This document shows positions 43,069 through 50,419 of a stretch of 64,000 nucleotides of DNA, one piece after another. Every line of letters begins with the position of its first letter. The stretch's first letter is position 1. Location of the stretch: the NCBI GenBank assembly GCA_019420585.1, contig JAHZGX010000004.1:62001-126000 (forward strand), in the 5' to 3' direction. The notes beneath the pieces were generated by a model. That model had not been told where the DNA came from, searched no databases, and saw only the letters and a program-made list of their open reading frames with translations. Position numbers and translations under genes: made by a program. Source of the stretch: Prevotellaceae bacterium. GTDB taxonomy: Bacteria > Bacteroidota > Bacteroidia > Bacteroidales > Bacteroidaceae.

Positions 43069-44187
43069 TCAGGCCTTCATGAGGTCACTGATAATGTCGT
43101 TTGAGGTGAATATGCCTTGCCTAGTGAGGCGCAGCATGCCCTCAACCTGCTCCATCCGTCCGGCAGTCAGATGTGGTGCAGCCTGTGCCAGGCAATAAGC
43201 CCGATTGACAGAATCAAGCAGCGAGAGTTGCAGCCCCTCATTGGTACGCAGGCGCGTCATTACCAGTTCGTCATAGAGTTCATTATCGGTCAGTATCTCC
43301 TTCTGGCGGGGGGGGAGGACACCACCCGAGGCCACGTACGCCCTCAGGTCGGACAGGTTCCAGCACCGTGTGCGCCGTCCGTCATAGGAGTGCGCGCCAG
43401 GGCCAAGCCCCACATAGGGCACCCCTTGCCAGTAAGCACTATTATGCCGCGAGTGCCGGCCGGGCTGGCAGAAGTTTGAAATCTCATAATGAGAGAACCC
43501 TGCGGCGGCAGTCTCATCCATGAGATACTCATACATGCGCAGCGAGAGTTCCTCGTCAGTCTCTGCCACCCGTCCCTGAACAAGCATGCGTGCCAAGGGA
43601 GTGCCGTCCTCGTAAGACAGGGCATAGGCACTCAAGTGCTGTACGCCTAATGCAATGGCTCGGCTCACATCGGCCTGCCACTGCCCCATGGACTGGCCAG
43701 GTAAGCCGTAGATGAGGTCTATGCTCACATTGCCTATACCGTAACGGGCGGCGGCCTCCACGGCGCGCACAGCCTGCGCTGCAGTATGCCGACGATGAAG
43801 CAAGTGCAGCAGGCTATCGTCAAAGGTCTGCACACCCATGCTCAGGCGGTTCACCGGCGTGTGACGGAGCACAGACATCCAACTGTCAGTCACGTCATCG
43901 GGATTGGCCTCCACGGTCACCTCGGCATCTGTATCCACGGGGAAAAGCCTGTAAGCCATGTCCAACATGGCAGCCAAAGACTCCGGAGGCAACTGGCTGG
44001 GTGTCCCGCCACCTATATATATAGAATGTACGCGCGCGTGGAGCAATTCACCCCTGCGCTCACGCATCTCCTGCAGGAGAGCCGAAACGTAGCGCGACTT
44101 CCACTCCACCCCCTCTGTGGTAGAATAGAAGTCGCAATATATGCACCGTCCCTTGCAGAAAGGGACATGAATGTAAAGTCCTGCCAC
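43069..44187 (-). CDS. hemW: HemW-like radical SAM heme chaperone
   Basis: HemW is related to oxygen-independent coproporphyrinogen oxidase but acts as a heme-binding protein. The 372-aa protein starts with IHVPFCKGRCIYCDF, giving CxxxCxxC at Cys11, Cys15 and Cys18. Phe replaces the fourth Cys found in true HemN. YIGGGTPSQLP and the C-terminal HemN domain (DLRAYVASGGVLPPRQKE) are present. A run of eight C on the coding strand lies in this last part. It follows the DUF4827 gene by 5 nt. Confidence 0.92.
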   Translation of the reverse strand: MAGLYIHVPFCKGRCIYCDFYSTTEGVEWKSRYVSALLQEMRERRGELLHARVHSIYIGGGTPSQLPPESLAAMLDMAYRLFPVDTDAEVTVEANPDDVTDSWMSVLRHTPVNRLSMGVQTFDDSLLHLLHRRHTAAQAVRAVEAAARYGIGNVSIDLIYGLPGQSMGQWQADVSRAIALGVQHLSAYALSYEDGTPLARMLVQGRVAETDEELSLRMYEYLMDETAAAGFSHYEISNFCQPGRHSRHNSAYWQGVPYVGLGPGAHSYDGRRTRCWNLSDLRAYVASGGVLPPRQKEILTDNELYDELVMTRLRTNEGLQLSLLDSVNRAYCLAQAAPHLTAGRMEQVEGMLRLTRQGIFTSNDIISDLMKA

Positions 44188-44192
44188 GCCCG

Positions 44193-44897
44193 TCAGTCGC
44201 GCATCTCTTGGTAAAGTATCTCGTAGAAGCAGGGGTAGACATTGCTGGTGGCAGTCTGCGTTCCCTCGGAGTGAGGCACTATCAGGCGCACCTTGGCAAT
44301 CCCCTCATCGGCTGTCACCTGACGCCCCAGACGTATGTATGAGAGAGGCTTCACCCATCCTGCGGGTACGTTCACACTCTTGTAGGTCATGAACATAGCA
44401 CCGCCGCCATTGATAGATGTGTTGAAACTGGCATTGATACTGCCATCTGTGTTCGACACATCCATTATCTCGGGATTCGTATGCCAGAAAGGCACGTCAT
44501 CGCGCAACTGCAGGCTGTCACCCAAAATGTTGTACTCAATGAACCGACACAATATGCGCTTGTTGTCGCCGCTCTTCAACTTCTCGCCTACACCCTCGCG
44601 AACTATCTGCATGTATATGCCTGACCCAGAGAACAGCACATACTCATTCTTCTCCAGATTGGTGGTAGAGTCCTGGGCATAGAACTGTGCCTCGCTGATA
44701 GGATGAATCTTGCCCACATGGCATATCACCTCACCCTCCTCGTCATATATGGTCACGTCACGGTTCAGGAAGGAGTCGATGACCCTGCGCTCACGCTTCT
44801 TCTGGTCGGCGTAAGTGTCATCATCACTGCAGGAAAACAGGCAGAAGGCACAGGCCAGCAAAACCAACACCCCACATATGTATTTTCTCATGTTCAC
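44193..44897 (-). CDS. DUF4827-family lipoprotein
   Basis: The 234-aa protein has a lipoprotein signal (lipobox LFSC) with an Asp-rich start of the mature protein (SDDDTYAD). It shows the DUF4827 pattern known in Bacteroidales (AQKKRERRVIDSFL-like opening, RLIVPHSEGTQTATSNVYPCFYEI near the end, resembling an FKBP-type fold). A second ATG three codons in (44891) is an equally good start. It heads an operon with hemW and has its own promoter box. Confidence 0.8.
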   Translation of the reverse strand: MNMRKYICGVLVLLACAFCLFSCSDDDTYADQKKRERRVIDSFLNRDVTIYDEEGEVICHVGKIHPISEAQFYAQDSTTNLEKNEYVLFSGSGIYMQIVREGVGEKLKSGDNKRILCRFIEYNILGDSLQLRDDVPFWHTNPEIMDVSNTDGSINASFNTSINGGGAMFMTYKSVNVPAGWVKPLSYIRLGRQVTADEGIAKVRLIVPHSEGTQTATSNVYPCFYEILYQEMRD

Positions 44898-44919
44898 TTT
44901 TCTGAATTGTTACCGATGA

Positions 44920-44927
44920 CAAAGTTA
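44920..44927 (-). promoter_or_regulatory. Promoter -7 box for the DUF4827-hemW operon
   Basis: On the minus strand TAACTTTG matches TAnnTTTG; the start codon is 23 nt downstream. Confidence 0.65.
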
Positions 44928-44981
44928 CGGAAAAAAGAGCACTCTCCCACCCTCCAAGCACCGATAAAGCAAGCGATTGGG

Positions 44982-46013
44982 TTATTTTAACAGGTCGGCA
45001 TAGGCCCGCACAGCCTCCCCGACGCGCGCCACAGCCTCATCCATGGTGCCCATGATGCGTCCGCCGCTGGCATTGCGGTGCCCACCGCCGTTGAAGAACC
45101 GCGCCGACATCTCGTCGCACGGAAAGTCATCCACGCTCCTCAGACTCACCTTAATCAGACCTGCCTGCTCGGTGTCCTCGCTGAGGAACACGCTGAGTTT
45201 CATTCCCGACATGGTGAGGGGGATGTTCACGAAGCCCTCCGTGTCACCATACTTCGCCCCGAAACGGATCCGCTCCTCGTTGGTGAGCGTCATCAAGGCG
45301 GCATGCAGGCCGTCCATCACCTGCATCTTCTCACAGAGCATATAGCCCTGCAGCCTAAGGCGAGCCTGGCTGTAGGTCCAGAACACATTCCTGTAGATGC
45401 GGTCCTTGTCAATGCCGCACCGAAGCAGCCGGCACACACACTCATACACCTCAGGGCGCGACGAGGCATAAGTGAATGCACCCGTGTCGCACATCATGCC
45501 CGTGTAAAGGCAGATAGCCTCCTCGCGGGAGACATGCTCCAGTCCGCCCATCTGCTCCAGCAAGTGGCAGAGTACCTCACAGGTGGCACACATCCTGGGC
45601 TGCGAGATGACGGTCTGGCAGAAATCCTGAGGGTTGAGGTGGTGGTCTATCATGACCTTGTGGCAAGGGTTGGCCAGCACGTCTGCCTCCATCTCCTGCA
45701 ACCGTCCCGAGGCATTGAGGTCGGCAATGAACATCAGGTCGGCCTGCCGCAGAAGGTTCCTCGCAGCCTCGGCACAGCGGTTGTACACTCTTATGTCCTG
45801 CGCTCCCGGCATCCAGCGCAGGAAGTCGGGGAATCGGTTGGGCACCAACACGTCGGCATGCTTGCCCTGGCGGGACAGCCAGTGGCGCAGAGCCAGCGAG
45901 GAGCCCATGGCATCGCCGTCAGGCCCCACATGGGCACAGATGACGATGCGCTCGGCCTCCGCAATGCGCCGGCGCAGGCTCTGCAGTTCCTTATCGGAAA
46001 GTAGTTTCTTCAT
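44982..46013 (-). CDS. DHH-family phosphoesterase (NrnA-like oligoribonuclease)
   Basis: NrnA-type DHH/DHHA1 enzymes degrade short oligonucleotides and/or pAp or cyclic-dinucleotide products. From ATG 46013 the protein is 343 aa. It has AHVGPDGDAMGSS (DxD metal ligands), IADLNASGRL and the DHH motif MIDHHLN, plus the C-terminal DHHA1 signature GGGHRNASGG. The upstream extension to 46076 includes the promoter box and is not used. Divergent from fmt. Confidence 0.88.
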   Translation of the reverse strand: MKKLLSDKELQSLRRRIAEAERIVICAHVGPDGDAMGSSLALRHWLSRQGKHADVLVPNRFPDFLRWMPGAQDIRVYNRCAEAARNLLRQADLMFIADLNASGRLQEMEADVLANPCHKVMIDHHLNPQDFCQTVISQPRMCATCEVLCHLLEQMGGLEHVSREEAICLYTGMMCDTGAFTYASSRPEVYECVCRLLRCGIDKDRIYRNVFWTYSQARLRLQGYMLCEKMQVMDGLHAALMTLTNEERIRFGAKYGDTEGFVNIPLTMSGMKLSVFLSEDTEQAGLIKVSLRSVDDFPCDEMSARFFNGGGHRNASGGRIMGTMDEAVARVGEAVRAYADLLK

Positions 46014-46073
46014 ACCCTCTAATATATAATGCGCGCGTACTGCACACACATGCGTTGGCAGGCTGCGCAGGCA

Positions 46074-46081
46074 CAAAGGTA
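46074..46081 (-). promoter_or_regulatory. Promoter -7 box for the DHH phosphoesterase gene
   Basis: On the minus strand TACCTTTG matches TAnnTTTG; the start codon is 61 nt downstream. Confidence 0.6.
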
Positions 46082-46135
46082 TGACTTTTTCCCCGTATCA
46101 CACCGCCGGCCGGAGCGCGTTCCAAGGAAAAGCAG

Positions 46136-46143
46136 TATCTTTG
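46136..46143 (+). promoter_or_regulatory. Promoter -7 box for fmt
   Basis: TATCTTTG matches TAnnTTTG; the ATG at 46176 is 33 nt downstream. Confidence 0.6.
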
Positions 46144-46175
46144 CAGCACTTAATCATATCTAAGTGCAGAACAGG

Positions 46176-47156
46176 ATGAAGCAGGAAAGACTGAGAATCA
46201 TATTCATGGGCACGCCCGACTTTGCCGTGCCATCGCTGGAGGCGCTGCTGGCCGGCAGACACGAGGTGGTGGGCGTGGTGACCATGCCCGACAAGGCCGT
46301 AGGCCGGCATCATGACGTGCTCCAGGCCAGTCCCGTAAAGAAGTGCGCCCTGGCTCACGGTATACCCGTATTGCAACCGGAGCGACTGAAGGATGAGAAC
46401 TTCCTGGAGCAACTGCGCTCGCTGAAGGCCGACCTGCAGGTGGTGGTGGCCTTCAGGATGCTGCCCGAAGCCGTGTGGGCCATGCCCCGGCTGGGCACAT
46501 TCAACCTGCACGCCGCACTACTGCCGCAGTACCGGGGCGCAGCACCCATCAACTGGGCCATCATACACGGCGACAGCACGACGGGGCTCACCACCTTCTG
46601 GCTCGACCATCAGATTGACACGGGGCGCATCATCTGCCAGGAGACCCTGCCCATAGGTCCCGATGACTGCGCCGGCGACATACATGACCGCATGATGGAG
46701 CAGGGAGCCACACTGGTGTGCCGCACCACCGACATGATTGCCAGCGGCGAGACTGCGGCCGTGCCGCAGGAACAATACATGACCAGCGAACCGCTGCGGC
46801 CTGCCCCCAAGATTTTCAAAGAGACCTGCCAGATACAATGGAATGCACTGGACGTGCAGCAGGCCCACGACTTCGTGCGCGGCCTGAGCCCCTATCCCGC
46901 TGCATGGACCACCCTGGAAGAGGCCGGCGGAAAGCGCACCGTGCTGAAAGTGTACCGCACGCGCCCCGAAAAAGCGGTGCACGGAGAGCCCTTGGGACAG
47001 TTGGAGACGGACGGGCGCAAATGGCTGCGCGTAGCACTGGCCGGCGGATTCCTGTACTTGGAAGAACTCCAACTTGCCGGGAAGAGGCGCATGGGCGTGG
47101 AGGACTTCCTGCGCGGGGCACACGTGGAAGGTGCCCGCCTGGTACAGACCAACTAG
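46176..47156 (+). CDS. fmt: Methionyl-tRNA formyltransferase
   Basis: Fmt formylates Met-tRNA initiator using 10-formyltetrahydrofolate. From ATG 46176 the protein is 326 aa. It starts RIIFMGTPDFAVPSLEAL and has the catalytic region NLHAALLPQYRGAAPINWAI, with the GDSTTG loop after it. The C-terminal OB-like tRNA-binding domain is also present. A GTG at 46164 would add four residues. Length is normal. Confidence 0.96.
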   Translation: MKQERLRIIFMGTPDFAVPSLEALLAGRHEVVGVVTMPDKAVGRHHDVLQASPVKKCALAHGIPVLQPERLKDENFLEQLRSLKADLQVVVAFRMLPEAVWAMPRLGTFNLHAALLPQYRGAAPINWAIIHGDSTTGLTTFWLDHQIDTGRIICQETLPIGPDDCAGDIHDRMMEQGATLVCRTTDMIASGETAAVPQEQYMTSEPLRPAPKIFKETCQIQWNALDVQQAHDFVRGLSPYPAAWTTLEEAGGKRTVLKVYRTRPEKAVHGEPLGQLETDGRKWLRVALAGGFLYLEELQLAGKRRMGVEDFLRGAHVEGARLVQTN

Positions 47157-47241
47157 TTGCCCGGCTCGGAAAATACCCCTTCGTGTTTTCCTCTTGCGCG
47201 ATACGTGCAGGGGGGGAACGCCGTCTTCTCGCACACCTCCC

Positions 47242-47341
47242 AACAAATGTTAAAAACGCATAGCGCTGCATGTGCCAACGGAGAGCGCTGCATTGGCACA
47301 TGCAGCGCTCTTCATCTGCCACCGCAGCGCTATGCGTTTTT
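47242..47341 (+). repeat. Nested palindromic element with overlapping stems
   Basis: An 18-bp perfect inverted repeat (47252-47269 with 47324-47341) ends in TTTTT. A second perfect 17-bp stem (47262-47278 with 47293-47309) uses part of the same arm. A third 11-bp stem (47282-47292 with 47301-47311) is also possible. It lies 85 nt after fmt and could terminate it. No gene is seen in 47157-47598. Confidence 0.85.
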
Positions 47342-47492
47342 CGGTACACTGTTCTGCACCTTGCCAAAGGGCGGCGCGGCACCCCTGCAAAAGAGAGGCG
47401 GCGAAGGCCTGGCAGGCCACCGCAAAGAATGATTTCACACGCATGGACGCAAAAAGCAGGGGAAAAGATTGGCGCATACAGAAATTTATGCG

Positions 47493-47500
47493 TAAATTTG
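47493..47500 (+). promoter_or_regulatory. Promoter -7 box for the ECF sigma factor gene
   Basis: TAAATTTG matches TAnnTTTG, with an ATTG about 21 nt upstream as possible -33 element. The leader to 47599 is about 95 nt. A housekeeping-type promoter suggests that the sigma factor does not rely only on itself. Confidence 0.55.
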
Positions 47501-47598
47501 CAGCGAGACGATAACAAAAACAGTATTCACCACATTCACGCTTAAACTACGTTGCCTATAGAAAAGAAACTACTCCAAAACAAAACCCATACAGAGTA

Positions 47599-48189
47599 AT
47601 GAACACACTGAATACAATGACCGACCACGACCTGGCCGAATTGTACGAACAAGGCAACGACAACGCATTTGATGAACTGCTGCGCAGGCATCAGGATTAT
47701 GTGTACTCTTACATACTCTTCGTGTGCAAGAACGAGGACATGGCGCAGGATGTGTTTCAAGACACATTCACCCGTGCCATCATGGCCATACGCAATCACA
47801 AATATCAGAAGACGGGCAAATTTGGCTCGTGGCTGGTGCGCATAGCCCACAACCTGGCCATCGACCGCCTGAGGAACGCCGATTCAACCCTGACAATATC
47901 GCAGGACAGATTTCCGCAAGGCGTGACCAACAGCCTGCGCTTCAGCGAAGGCACGGCAGAGAGTCGCCTCATTGAGGATCAGGACATGGACAGCCTGCGC
48001 TCACTGCTCAACTATCTGCCCGAGGTGCAGCGCGAAGTGGTCATCATGAAATTCTATGAAGACCTCTCGTTCAAGGAGATTGCCGAGAAGACAGGAGTAA
48101 GCATCAACACCGCACTGGGACGCATGCGCTACGCACTCATCAACCTGCGTAAACTCATACAGCAGCACCAACTGAGCCTGGTGGGCTGA
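47599..48189 (+). CDS. ECF-type RNA polymerase sigma factor
   Basis: The 196-aa protein has region 2 (AFDELLRRHQDYVYSYILFV, with EDMAQDVFQDTF and FGSWLVRIAHNLAIDRLR). Region 4 follows (LPEVQREVVIMKFYEDLSFKEIAE, then TGVSINTALGRMRYAL as recognition helix). No anti-sigma factor gene lies on either side, unlike the FecI/FecR arrangement common in Bacteroidetes. Such orphan sigma factors next to fmt and rpe look like stable core genes. The regulon is unknown. Confidence 0.9.
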   Translation: MNTLNTMTDHDLAELYEQGNDNAFDELLRRHQDYVYSYILFVCKNEDMAQDVFQDTFTRAIMAIRNHKYQKTGKFGSWLVRIAHNLAIDRLRNADSTLTISQDRFPQGVTNSLRFSEGTAESRLIEDQDMDSLRSLLNYLPEVQREVVIMKFYEDLSFKEIAEKTGVSINTALGRMRYALINLRKLIQQHQLSLVG

Positions 48190-48208
48190 AACAACGGACA
48201 CAGCCACG

Positions 48209-48239
48209 GGATGCCGTCCCTACACCAAGGGCGGCATCC
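48209..48239 (+). terminator. Stem-loop after the sigma factor gene
   Basis: An 8-bp stem (GGATGCCG/CGGCATCC), extended by CCC/GGG around one bulge, lies 20 nt past the stop codon. There is no strong T-run. Confidence 0.5.
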
Positions 48240-48279
48240 TGCATATAAAAACCTTGCCGCTGCACACAATAAAAACGGG

Positions 48280-48347
48280 CATAGGCACGTTTTAAGAATA
48301 TATGACGGACGCAGAAGTCCGCCTGCAACCTCAAAAGCGTGCCTATG
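48280..48347 (+). promoter_or_regulatory. Large stem-loop upstream of rpe
   Basis: A 14-bp stem (arms 48280-48293 and 48333-48347, one bulged G) encloses a small CGGAC/GTCCG hairpin with a 6-nt loop. It lies about 115 nt before the rpe start. It could be a leader structure or a palindromic repeat. Confidence 0.55.
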
Positions 48348-48462
48348 GAACAGACATTACCCCTACCTTACATCACACCTGGAGCCGCGCTGCTGGCACG
48401 GGTAAGACAATTTGCCCGAATCTACAGGCCACAATGCGCCAACGAAGAAAACTCCTGAAGAG

Positions 48463-49107
48463 ATGATTGTATCCCCCTCATTGCTGTCGGCCAACTTCGG
48501 CAACCTGGAAGCCGAAATGGACTGGCTCAACCGAAGTTGCGCCGATTGGCTGCACATCGACATCATGGACGGCGTGTTCGTGCCGAACATCTCCTTCGGA
48601 TTTCCCGTGCTGAAGCACGTGGCCAAACTGTGCAGGAAGCCCCTGGACGTACACCTGATGATTGTACAGCCCGAGAAGTTCATTGCCGAAGTGAAGGCTT
48701 TGGGCACCTACATGATGAACGTACACTACGAGGCCTGCCCGCACCTGCACCGTGTCATAGGGCAAATTCACGAAGCCGGCATGAAGGCTGGCGTGACCCT
48801 GAACCCCGCCACGCCGGTGTGCCTGCTGCGCGACATCATCCGGGACGTGGACATGGTGCTGCTCATGAGTGTCAATCCCGGGTTCGGCGGACAGAAGTTC
48901 ATCCCCCACACCACAGAGAAAGTCAAGGAACTCAGGAGGCTCATCCTGGAGACCGGAAGCCAAGCACTCATTGAGGTGGACGGCGGTGTAAACCTGGACA
49001 CAGGCAGGCAACTGGCCGAGGCAGGAACCGATGTGCTGGTGGCAGGCAGTTATGTCTTCGGAGCAGACAACCCGCTGGAGACGTGCTCGCTGCTGAGCGA
49101 ATTATGA
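48463..49107 (+). CDS. rpe: Ribulose-phosphate 3-epimerase
   Basis: Rpe interconverts ribulose 5-phosphate and xylulose 5-phosphate in the pentose phosphate pathway. From ATG 48463 the protein is 214 aa. It has VSPSLLSANFGNL, the metal/catalytic motif HIDIMDGVFVPN, DVHLMIV, NPGFGGQKF and the phosphate-binding VDGGVN. The longer frame from 48412 adds a non-conserved peptide. Its stop overlaps the comEC start (ATGA). Confidence 0.95.
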   Translation: MIVSPSLLSANFGNLEAEMDWLNRSCADWLHIDIMDGVFVPNISFGFPVLKHVAKLCRKPLDVHLMIVQPEKFIAEVKALGTYMMNVHYEACPHLHRVIGQIHEAGMKAGVTLNPATPVCLLRDIIRDVDMVLLMSVNPGFGGQKFIPHTTEKVKELRRLILETGSQALIEVDGGVNLDTGRQLAEAGTDVLVAGSYVFGADNPLETCSLLSEL

Positions 49108-50255
49108 CACTCAGGCAACCGCTTTGGTGGAGCGTGGGGCTTATGTCGGCCGGCATAGCCATCGGCCACATGCAGCCCGGCACGCTGTACCTGCCCGCTG
49201 CATGCCTCATTCTGCTTTTGGCCACCGCACAGCATGCCCTGCACAGGGGAAGCGGATGGCTGCTCCTGTTCTTCTGGTTCATCTTCGGAGCAGCACGCAT
49301 CAGCATGGAAAACACATTTTCCCGGCAACCCTCACCTCTATGGGAAACCATACGGGCAAAGACACAAATTCAAAATGACATTCTGGCTACACGCATGCAA
49401 GAATCCGGATTGCAGGATGATGCACTCTCACTTGCCCCGGCATTGCTACTGGGACGGAGGGAGCAGATAAATCCCAACACACGTCAGGCCTACTCCACAA
49501 GTGGAGCGGCTCATCTACTGGCTCTCAGCGGGCTGCATCTGGGTATCCTGTACGGACTACTTCACCTGCTGGTCATCCGCCGCATACGCTTCTCACAATG
49601 GAAATGGTTCGCCCTACCGCCACTCCTGTTACTCATTTGGGGCTACGCCCTGCTGGCCGGCATGCCACTCTCGCTGGTCAGAGCCGCGGTCATGTGCAGC
49701 GCAGTCATGACAGCCGCGCTGGCTCGGAGAGCACTCAGTGCCATGCACACACTTGCGCTCAGTGCATGGGTCATCCTAATCATCAGCCCCTCATCATTGT
49801 TCAGCATCAGTTTTCAACTGTCGTTCCTGGCCGTGTTCTTCATCCTGGCAACCCATCAGCAGGCGGCAAACAGCAAGGGCATGCTGCCGCGCCTGTGCCA
49901 GGCAGCAAGCGTGTCGGCTGCCGCATGGCTGGGCACAGCCCCTTTGGCGGCCTATTACTTCCACACCCTGCCCCTGCTTTCCATCCCTCTGAGCATGCTC
50001 CTCGTGCCGCTCACCACCCTCATCGTGTACCTCTCACTCGGCATTCTGCTGTGGCCTGCGGCTCCACTGGCCAAGTTGCTCAGCCTGCTTGCCGATGTCC
50101 AGACACGCATTGTAACATGGTGTGCCGGCTTACCTGGTTCCGTCATTGGCGGTCTGCATCCGAAGCCTTGGCACCTGCTGGTGGTGTACACACTGCTCCT
50201 GCTAGTTCTCGTCCGGCTGAACACATACAGAGAAAAGAGGGTATTCCTGCGATAA
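49104..50255 (+). CDS. ComEC/Rec2-family membrane protein, competence domain only
   Basis: ComEC forms the inner-membrane channel for DNA uptake. This 383-aa protein has a hydrophobic start and the competence-domain signature SGAAHLLALSGLHLGIL. Eight or more membrane segments run to the end (VYTLLLLVLVRL). Full ComEC proteins are usually 600-800 aa with a C-terminal metallo-beta-lactamase-like domain; that domain is absent here, and the N-terminal OB-like region is very short. It is translationally coupled to rpe. Confidence 0.8.
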   Translation: MTLRQPLWWSVGLMSAGIAIGHMQPGTLYLPAACLILLLATAQHALHRGSGWLLLFFWFIFGAARISMENTFSRQPSPLWETIRAKTQIQNDILATRMQESGLQDDALSLAPALLLGRREQINPNTRQAYSTSGAAHLLALSGLHLGILYGLLHLLVIRRIRFSQWKWFALPPLLLLIWGYALLAGMPLSLVRAAVMCSAVMTAALARRALSAMHTLALSAWVILIISPSSLFSISFQLSFLAVFFILATHQQAANSKGMLPRLCQAASVSAAAWLGTAPLAAYYFHTLPLLSIPLSMLLVPLTTLIVYLSLGILLWPAAPLAKLLSLLADVQTRIVTWCAGLPGSVIGGLHPKPWHLLVVYTLLLLVLVRLNTYREKRVFLR

Positions 50256-50321
50256 AGAGAAAAGGCAGCATCCAACAACAAGTCGGGATACGGCAAGGAA
50301 AAATCCTCCAAAAATATCAGA

Positions 50322-50406
50322 ACCGCGTTACCCAGGCAAGACAAATGCCCTGCAAGGCATTCCATGCCGCACAGGCATAGCCTGCACAGGGAATCTGCAA
50401 CGCGGT
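50322..50406. repeat. Branched palindrome between convergent genes
   Basis: An outer 8-bp stem (ACCGCGTT/AACGCGGT) encloses two small hairpins, ATGCC/GGCAT twice (50345-50360 and 50364-50378). A run of nine G follows at 50411-50419, touching the clc stop codon. It probably separates the convergent comEC and clc units. Confidence 0.55.
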
Positions 50407-50419
50407 AAAAGGGGGGGGG

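Noticed and set aside
41473..43104. A 543-aa open frame antisense to the EF-G2 gene
   Set aside because: The opposite strand encodes an intact EF-G paralogue; long antisense frames are expected with this GC content and codon use.
43305..43318. Eight-base homopolymer in hemW as a phase-variation switch
   Set aside because: The frame is intact, the tract is short, and hemW is a housekeeping gene; there is no support for switching.
47157..47545. Open frames with repeated Ser-Ala-Ala-Cys-Ala-type peptides after fmt
   Set aside because: They are translations of the palindromic element on both strands.
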